DNA of 64,000 bases from Streptomyces sp. NBC_00358 (lineage in GTDB: Bacteria > Actinomycetota > Actinomycetes > Streptomycetales > Streptomycetaceae). Positions 59,107-64,000 of the stretch are shown here, piece after piece. The translations under genes and the position numbers were made by a program. Location: NCBI RefSeq assembly GCF_036099295.1, contig NZ_CP107976.1, positions 2,976,001 to 3,040,000 on the forward strand, given 5' to 3'. Positions within the stretch are counted from its first letter, which is position 1; the number at the start of each line of letters is the position of its first letter. Under the pieces are notes generated by a model, which saw nothing but the letters and a program-made list of their open reading frames with translations, had not been told where the DNA came from and made no database searches.

Positions 59107-59823
59107 ATGGACAACAGTAGCGGCGTCGGCGTTCTGGACAAGGCAGCCCTTGTCCTGAGCGCTCTGGAGTCCGGTCCGGCCACCCTCGCGGGCCTGGTCG
59201 CGGCGACCGGACTGGCACGACCCACGGCACATCGCCTCGCCGTGGCACTTGAACACCACCGCATGGTGGCGCGCGACATGCAGGGCCGTTTCATTCTCGG
59301 ACCCCGGCTCGCCGAACTGGCCGCGGCGGCGGGTGAGGATCGTCTCCTCGCGACGGCGGGCCCGGTGCTCACTCACCTGAGGGACATCACGGGCGAGAGC
59401 GCGCAGCTCTACCGCCGCCAGGGCGACATGCGTATCTGCGTCGCCGCGGCCGAGCGGCTGTCCGGACTTCGGGACACCGTCCCGGTCGGCTCCACGCTCA
59501 CGATGAAGGCCGGCTCCTCGGCCCAGATCCTGATGGCCTGGGAGGAGCCCGAGCGGCTGCACCGCGGTCTGCAGGGCGCCCGCTTCACCGCCACCGCCCT
59601 GTCGGGAGTACGACGCCGCGGCTGGGCCCAGTCGATCGGCGAGCGCGAGCCGGGCGTGGCGTCCGTCTCCGCGCCGGTCCGCGGCCCGTCGAACCGTGTC
59701 GTGGCCGCCGTCTCGGTCTCCGGGCCGATCGAGCGGCTGAGCCGTCACCCGGGCCGTATGCACGCCCAGGCGGTCATCGACGCGGCCGGCCGTCTCTCCG
59801 AGGCCCTGCGCCGCACGGGCTGA
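59107..59823 (+). CDS. ndgR: IclR-family regulator NdgR
   Basis: A 238-residue regulator of the IclR family, divergent from leuCD. An N-terminal winged helix (VLDKAALVLSALESGPATLAGLVAATGLARPTAHRLA) is followed by an effector domain (GESAQLYRRQGDMRICVAAAE, VPVGSTLTMKAGSSAQIL). In S. coelicolor NdgR controls leucine and other amino acid genes, amino-acid-dependent growth and antibiotic production. ATG 59107 gives the conserved MDNSSGVGVLDKAA start. Confidence 0.94.
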   Translation: MDNSSGVGVLDKAALVLSALESGPATLAGLVAATGLARPTAHRLAVALEHHRMVARDMQGRFILGPRLAELAAAAGEDRLLATAGPVLTHLRDITGESAQLYRRQGDMRICVAAAERLSGLRDTVPVGSTLTMKAGSSAQILMAWEEPERLHRGLQGARFTATALSGVRRRGWAQSIGEREPGVASVSAPVRGPSNRVVAAVSVSGPIERLSRHPGRMHAQAVIDAAGRLSEALRRTG

Positions 59824-60090
59824 CCTTCGCTCCACCGCTCCACTCCCGCGCGCGACGGGACGGGCCGGCCTCAACGCCGCGGCAGGCCCTCCCCGAAGCG
59901 CCCCGTCCCGTTCGCGGGGTGTACCGGCCGCAGCGGCCTCGGTGCACCCCGCTCCTCTTTTCCCGCGTGAGCGAACTCATGGCGCGGCAGGCCTGGTTGA
60001 TCTCCGGCCGGCGTGTCGGCCGCCGTACCGGGATCGCGCCCGGGAACGCCGAAAGGGTCCCCACCGAAGTGGAGACCCTTGCGGACCGTG

Positions 60091-60163
60091 TACCCCCGAC
60101 CGGATTCGAACCGGCGCTACTGCCGTGAGAGGGCAGCGTGCTAGGCCGCTACACAACGGGGGC
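60091..60163 (-). tRNA. tRNA-Glu (anticodon CTC)
   Basis: 73 bases; acceptor GCCCCCG/CGGGGGT, anticodon loop CTCTCAC, T-loop GTTCGAATC. No encoded CCA. The last of the five-tRNA set. The body is identical to the other two Glu genes. Confidence 0.96.
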
Positions 60164-60192
60164 CTGAATCATGCGTTTCCGCAGATCAGAAG

Positions 60193-60264
60193 CTGGGCTA
60201 CCAGGACTCGAACCTAGAATGACGGTACCAGAAACCGTAGTGTTGCCAATTACACCATAGCCCA
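60193..60264 (-). tRNA. tRNA-Gln (anticodon CTG)
   Basis: 72 bases; acceptor TGGGCTA/TAGCCCA, anticodon loop TTCTGGT, discriminator G. Charged indirectly (GluRS plus GatCAB) in actinobacteria. Confidence 0.96.
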
Positions 60265-60278
60265 TGGTGGTTAGACCG

Positions 60279-60351
60279 TACCCCCGACCGGATTCGAACC
60301 GGCGCTACTGCCGTGAGAGGGCAGCGTGCTAGGCCGCTACACAACGGGGGC
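60279..60351 (-). tRNA. tRNA-Glu (anticodon CTC)
   Basis: 73 bases, identical in sequence to the copies at 60091 and 60414. Spaced 14 bases from the adjacent Gln gene. Confidence 0.96.
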
Positions 60352-60413
60352 CCTAGCGATCCTGCATGAGGGGCAGCGGGTGCGACCCGAACTGCCTCCC
60401 TGGGAAGGATCTG

Positions 60414-60486
60414 TACCCCCGACCGGATTCGAACCGGCGCTACTGCCGTGAGAGGGCAGCGTGCTAGGCCGCTACACAACGGGGGC
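60414..60486 (-). tRNA. tRNA-Glu (anticodon CTC)
   Basis: 73 bases, third identical copy. tRNA-Glu also feeds tetrapyrrole synthesis through glutamyl-tRNA reductase, which may justify extra copies. Confidence 0.96.
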
Positions 60487-60530
60487 GTTGCGGATACTGG
60501 ATCTCCGCGTGCGCAGATGAGCTCTGCGAG

Positions 60531-60602
60531 CTGGCCTACCAGGACTCGAACCTAGAATGACGGTACCAGAAACCGTAGTGTTGCCAATTACACCATAGGC
60601 CA
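60531..60602 (-). tRNA. tRNA-Gln (anticodon CTG), acceptor variant
   Basis: 72 bases; as the other Gln gene except that acceptor pair 4-69 is C-G instead of G-C (TGGCCTA/TAGGCCA), a compensatory change. The first of the set in transcription order. Confidence 0.96.
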
Positions 60603-60692
60603 CTGAAACGCAACCCCACAAGGGGATTTTGTTTTAGCTAGCTCCTCCGGGCTCCGGCCTTTCGGCCCGCTCCCGGCGGCGCAGAAGGAACA

Positions 60693-61427
60693 TTACCCGA
60701 AGGTGGACCACGCTCCAAAACGGGTATCCGCGCCGAGGACCGCGGGCAACTCGGCGAGCGAGGCGATGCGATGCGGAGCCGTCGGCCCGGCGGTGCCGGC
60801 GGAGTGGACGCCGTCGCGGTCGATCCAGACCGAGAGCAGACCCGCGTCCGCGGCCCCCCGTCCGTCGATCTCCGGATGGTCCCCGACGTAGGCGACCCGG
60901 TGCGGCGGCAGCCCCAGGGCCTCGCAGGCCGCGTGGAACGCGGCCGCGGCGGGCTTGGAGACGCCGAGCTCGGCGGCGCACAGGATCGCCTCGAAGCGGT
61001 CGTGCACACCGAGGACGCGCAGCTTGCGGTCCTGCACGAGGAGGCTGGAGTTGGACAGGACCGCGTGCCGGTGGCTGGCGCCGAGGGCGTCCAGGGCGGG
61101 CAGGACGTCCGGGAAGAGGCTCCAGGCGCGTTCGTAGTGCGTGATGTACCGGTCGAACCACGCGTCGGCCTCGGTGTCGCTCAGCGGCTCCCCCAGGAAC
61201 ACCCTGACGCGCTCCCGGCGCTGGCCCGGCCAGTCCGTCTCACCCGCCGAGAACCTCGCCCACTGCGCGTCGGTGACCTCCCGCCAGCGCGCGAGGGCCT
61301 GCTCGACGGTCGTCCGGCCGTCGAGCAGGCCCTCGGCCGCGAGATGGTCGCGCATGCCGGCCCGGTCCGCGGCCGTGTAGTCGAAGAGCGTGTCGTCGAT
61401 GTCCCAGACCACGGCGTCGATCCCCAT
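60693..61427 (-). CDS. HAD-superfamily hydrolase
   Basis: A 244-residue phosphatase of the HAD class with WDIDDTLFDYTAADRAGM (DxDxT motif I, residues 8-12), VLSNSSL (motif II), LGVSKPAAAAF (motif III Lys) and VGDHPEIDGRGAADAG (motif IV). An alpha-helical cap lies at about 20-100. The substrate is unknown. It lies between gltX and the tRNA-Glu/Gln genes, separated from gltX by a strong terminator. Confidence 0.88.
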   Translation of the reverse strand: MGIDAVVWDIDDTLFDYTAADRAGMRDHLAAEGLLDGRTTVEQALARWREVTDAQWARFSAGETDWPGQRRERVRVFLGEPLSDTEADAWFDRYITHYERAWSLFPDVLPALDALGASHRHAVLSNSSLLVQDRKLRVLGVHDRFEAILCAAELGVSKPAAAAFHAACEALGLPPHRVAYVGDHPEIDGRGAADAGLLSVWIDRDGVHSAGTAGPTAPHRIASLAELPAVLGADTRFGAWSTFG

Positions 61428-61529
61428 GGACCGACCGTATCGCCGGGCGCGGCCCGCTGTCCCCCGGCCGGTCGCGGTCGTACGCGTTCGACCGCGACCG
61501 CTACGGGTCGAGGTCCGCCTCACAGGCAA

Positions 61530-61562
61530 GGGGGGTGGTGCCCGGACCGGGCACCACCCCCC
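61530..61562 (-). terminator. gltX terminator, 16-bp perfect stem
   Basis: GGGGGG-TGGTGCCCGG and its exact complement flank a single A, 18 bases past the gltX stop. Confidence 0.75.
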
Positions 61563-61580
61563 CTCACCTAAGTCCTGCAC

Positions 61581-63056
61581 CTACGCCGCGAGCCGCTCCA
61601 GCGCGGCGTCGACACGGGCCAGCGTCTTCTCCTTGCCCAGGACCTCCAGGGACTCGAAGAGCGGCAGGCCGACCGTGCGGCCGGTGACGGCGACCCGGAC
61701 CGGGGCCTGCGCCTTGCCGAGCTTGAGGCCGTGCTCCTCACCGGCGGCCAGGACGGCCTCCTTGAGGGACTCCGGGGAGGACCAGTCGGCCGCGTCCAGC
61801 TTCTCGCGGGCCGTGCGGAGCAGGGCGTCGCTGCCCTCCTTCATGGCCTTCGTCCAGGAGGCCTCGTCGACGGCCGGCTCCGGCAGGAACAGGAAGTCGA
61901 CGTTGTCCGTGATCTCGGAGAGGACCTTCATGCGCGACTGGGCGTGCGGGGCGATCGCCTGCCACTTCGCCTCGTCGAAGTCCTCCGGCGCCCAGGGTGC
62001 GAAGGGGGCGCGCAGCCAGGGGGCGCAGCGCTCGGTGAAGTCCTTCACATCGAGCAGGCGGATGTGGTCGGCGTTGATCGCCTCGCACTTCTTCAGGTCG
62101 AAGCGGGCCGGGTTCGGGTTCACGTCCGTGACGTCGAACGCGGCGACCATCTCGTCGATGGAGAAGATGTCGCGGTCCGCAGCGAGCGACCAGCCGAGCA
62201 GGGAGAGGTAGTTCAGCAGGCCCTCGGGAAGGAACCCGCGCTCCCGGTAGAGGTTGAGCGAGGACTCCGGGTCGCGCTTGGAGAGCTTCTTGTTGCCCTC
62301 GCCCATCACGTACGGGAGGTGGCCGAAGGCGGGGGTCTCCTTGGCGATGCCCAGCTCGGTCAGCGCCTTGTAGAGGGCGATCTGCCGGGGGGTGGAGGAG
62401 AGCAGGTCCTCGCCGCGCAGGACGTGGGTGATCTCCATCAGCGCGTCGTCGACGGGGTTGACCAGCGTGTACAGCGGGGCGCCGTTCGCCCGGACGATGC
62501 CGTAGTCCGGGACGTTCTCCGGGAGGTACGTGATCTCGCCGCGGACCAGGTCGTCGAAGGTGATCGCCTCGTCGGGCATCCGGAAGCGGACGATGGGCTT
62601 GCGGCCCTCGGCCTCGTAGGCGGCCTTCTGCTCGGCGGAGAGGTCGCGGCAGTGGCCGTCGTAGCCGGAGGGCCTGCCGGCGGCACGGGCCGCGTCGCGG
62701 CGGGTGTCCAGCTCCTCGGTCGAGCAGTAGCAGTGGTACGCGTGGCCCGCGTCCTGGAGCTTGCGGGCGACATCCTGGTAGATGTCCATGCGCTGCGACT
62801 GGCGGTACGGCGCGTGCGGGCCGCCGATCTCGGGGCCCTCGTCCCAGTCGAAGCCCAGCCAGCGCATCGAGTCGAGCAGTTGGTCGTAGGACTCCTCGGA
62901 GTCACGGGCCGCGTCGGTGTCCTCGATGCGGAAGACCAGGGTGCCTTCGTTGTGCCGGGCGAACGCCCAGTTGAACAGGGCGGTGCGGACCAGGCCCACG
63001 TGGGGGTTGCCGGTCGGGGACGGACAGAAACGTACGCGGGGGGTCGCGTTAGCCAC
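61581..63056 (-). CDS. gltX: Glutamyl-tRNA synthetase (likely non-discriminating)
   Basis: Class I synthetase with [20 protein letters not shown] (HIGH region reads PHVG), [15 protein letters not shown] and KLSKRDPES (KMSKS region). It has 491 residues. Actinobacteria lack GlnRS, so this enzyme should charge both tRNA-Glu and tRNA-Gln, whose genes lie 1 kb away. GTG 63056 overlaps the FAH-family gene by eight bases. Confidence 0.96.
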   Translation of the reverse strand: MANATPRVRFCPSPTGNPHVGLVRTALFNWAFARHNEGTLVFRIEDTDAARDSEESYDQLLDSMRWLGFDWDEGPEIGGPHAPYRQSQRMDIYQDVARKLQDAGHAYHCYCSTEELDTRRDAARAAGRPSGYDGHCRDLSAEQKAAYEAEGRKPIVRFRMPDEAITFDDLVRGEITYLPENVPDYGIVRANGAPLYTLVNPVDDALMEITHVLRGEDLLSSTPRQIALYKALTELGIAKETPAFGHLPYVMGEGNKKLSKRDPESSLNLYRERGFLPEGLLNYLSLLGWSLAADRDIFSIDEMVAAFDVTDVNPNPARFDLKKCEAINADHIRLLDVKDFTERCAPWLRAPFAPWAPEDFDEAKWQAIAPHAQSRMKVLSEITDNVDFLFLPEPAVDEASWTKAMKEGSDALLRTAREKLDAADWSSPESLKEAVLAAGEEHGLKLGKAQAPVRVAVTGRTVGLPLFESLEVLGKEKTLARVDAALERLAA

Positions 63057-63825
63057 GCTTGATCACCTTGTTGGTGAGAGTGCCGATGCCTTCGATGGTG
63101 ACGGCGACCTCGTCGCCGACGTTCAGGGGGCCGACCCCAGCCGGGGTGCCGGTGAGGATCACGTCGCCGGGGAGCAGCGTCATGGCCTCGGTGATGTTGA
63201 CGATCAGATCCTCGATGGAGTGGATCATCTCGCTGGTGCGGCCGAGCTGCCGCTGCTGCCCGTTGACCGTGCACTGGATCGTGAGGTCGGCGGGGTCCAG
63301 GTCCGTCTCCACCCAGGGGCCGAGCGGGCAGGAGCTGTCGAAGCCCTTGGCGCGGGCCCACTGCTTCTCGCGCTTCTGCACATCGCGGGCGGTGACGTCG
63401 TTGGCGCAGGTGTAACCGAGGATGACGTCCTTGACGCGCTCGCGCGGGACCTCGCGGCACATGCGGCCGATGACGACGGCGAGCTCGGCCTCGTGGTGCA
63501 GCTCGCTGGAGAACGAGGGGTACTGGATCGGGTCGCCGGAACCGATCACCGAGGTCGACGGCTTGAAGAAGGCGAACGGGGCGTCGGGCACCTCGTTGCC
63601 GAGCTCCTTGGCGTGCTCCGCGTAGTTGCGGCCGAAGGCCACGACCTTGTTCGGGAGCACCGGCGGCAGCAGCCGGACCTTGCTCAGCGGGACCTTCGTA
63701 CCGGAGAGCTCGAAGTCCGCGAACGGGATGCCCTTGATGATGTCGAGGACGAGCTCGTCCGGCTTGTCGCCCTCGACCGCGCCGAAAGCGACGTTGCCGT
63801 CGATGGAGAATCTGGCGATGCGCAC
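63049..63825 (-). CDS. Fumarylacetoacetate-hydrolase-family protein
   Basis: A 258-residue FAH-fold enzyme acting on 2-oxo or 2,4-dioxo acids. Metal ligands lie in [11 protein letters not shown] and [19 protein letters not shown] and [16 protein letters not shown] are family motifs. Relatives include 2-hydroxyhepta-2,4-diene-1,7-dioate isomerase and acylpyruvase/oxaloacetate decarboxylase. The eight-base overlap with gltX is a fixed actinobacterial arrangement, but no functional link is known. Confidence 0.85.
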   Translation of the reverse strand: MRIARFSIDGNVAFGAVEGDKPDELVLDIIKGIPFADFELSGTKVPLSKVRLLPPVLPNKVVAFGRNYAEHAKELGNEVPDAPFAFFKPSTSVIGSGDPIQYPSFSSELHHEAELAVVIGRMCREVPRERVKDVILGYTCANDVTARDVQKREKQWARAKGFDSSCPLGPWVETDLDPADLTIQCTVNGQQRQLGRTSEMIHSIEDLIVNITEAMTLLPGDVILTGTPAGVGPLNVGDEVAVTIEGIGTLTNKVIKRG

Positions 63826-63954
63826 GGGATCCTTGCGCCCCTCACTGAGCTGGCTGGAGTCTGACGCTCCAGGCTAACGCGGCAAGGGGTGCGGGCTTCG
63901 CGTATATCCGCCGGCCCGGTGAACGACGGGCCGTCCGTCCGGGCGGCGAGTGAC

Positions 63955-63990
63955 CCGAGGGGGCCGCGCGCCGGGCGCGGGCCCCCTCGG
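63955..63990. terminator. Terminator-like hairpin at the window edge
   Basis: CCGAGGGGGCC pairs with GGCCCCCTCGG, with a GCGC inner extension. It probably ends transcription of a gene beyond the window upstream of the FAH gene. Confidence 0.55.
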
Positions 63991-64000
63991 TCACACCGTG

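Noticed and set aside
60091..60602. Repeated identical tRNA sequences as integration (att) sites
   Set aside because: The direct repeats are complete tRNA genes; no integrase, excisionase or foreign DNA borders them.

Overview
The window comes from the chromosome of a Streptomyces. The DNA is strongly G+C rich (about 70% by eye), many genes start at GTG, strong Shine-Dalgarno motifs are common, and long perfect hairpins without U-tracts sit at gene ends. Gene content and order match, from memory and read in reverse, the S. coelicolor interval from about SCO5551 (ndgR) to SCO5598 (sip cluster). No integrase, transposase, phage gene, CRISPR array or biosynthetic cluster was seen. This is core chromosome with a few accessory inserts.

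Layout. At 1-5.1 kb a minus-strand set for ribosome and envelope biogenesis reads rpsP-khpA-rimM-trmD-rplS, followed by three tandem type I signal peptidases (the last cut by the window edge). At 5.4-11 kb lie a SprT-like metallopeptidase, an archaeal-type prolyl-tRNA synthetase, a methyltransferase and an FtsH-family protease. At 11-24 kb come the SRP genes ffh and ftsY, the ammonium operon amtB-glnK-glnD with a GlnR-type box upstream, the developmental repressor nsdA, a Prim-Pol-like remnant, a luciferase-like oxidoreductase and the glucose permease glcP. At 24-40 kb come smc, acyP, a secreted CAP protein, an HxlR regulator, mutM, rnc (absB), rpmF, a DUF177 protein, a DivIVA-like coiled-coil protein with a Gln/Tyr-rich tail, coaD, rsmD and recG.

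At 39.9-46.8 kb, between recG and fakA, lies what looks like an insert relative to S. coelicolor. It holds an Hsp90-family ATPase translationally coupled to a 1015-residue TPR protein, then a divergent LysR/EamA pair. The Hsp90-TPR pair is the best candidate in the window for a little-described system. At 46.8-59.9 kb follow fakA, rpmB, thiL, ddlA, gpsA, plsC, cofC, hupS, leuCD and ndgR. At 60-63.8 kb five tRNA genes (three Glu, two Gln) sit beside a HAD hydrolase, gltX and a FAH-family hydrolase.

How the parts work together. Nitrogen sensing (AmtB/GlnK/GlnD under GlnR), glucose import (GlcP), leucine synthesis (LeuCD/NdgR) and protein targeting (Ffh/FtsY/Sip) sit beside global regulators of development and antibiotic production (NsdA, AbsB/RNase III, NdgR, HupS). 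gltX beside tRNA-Glu/tRNA-Gln genes fits the indirect Gln-tRNA pathway of actinobacteria. Start codons were chosen from Shine-Dalgarno spacing and family lengths, so several differ from the longest open frame.
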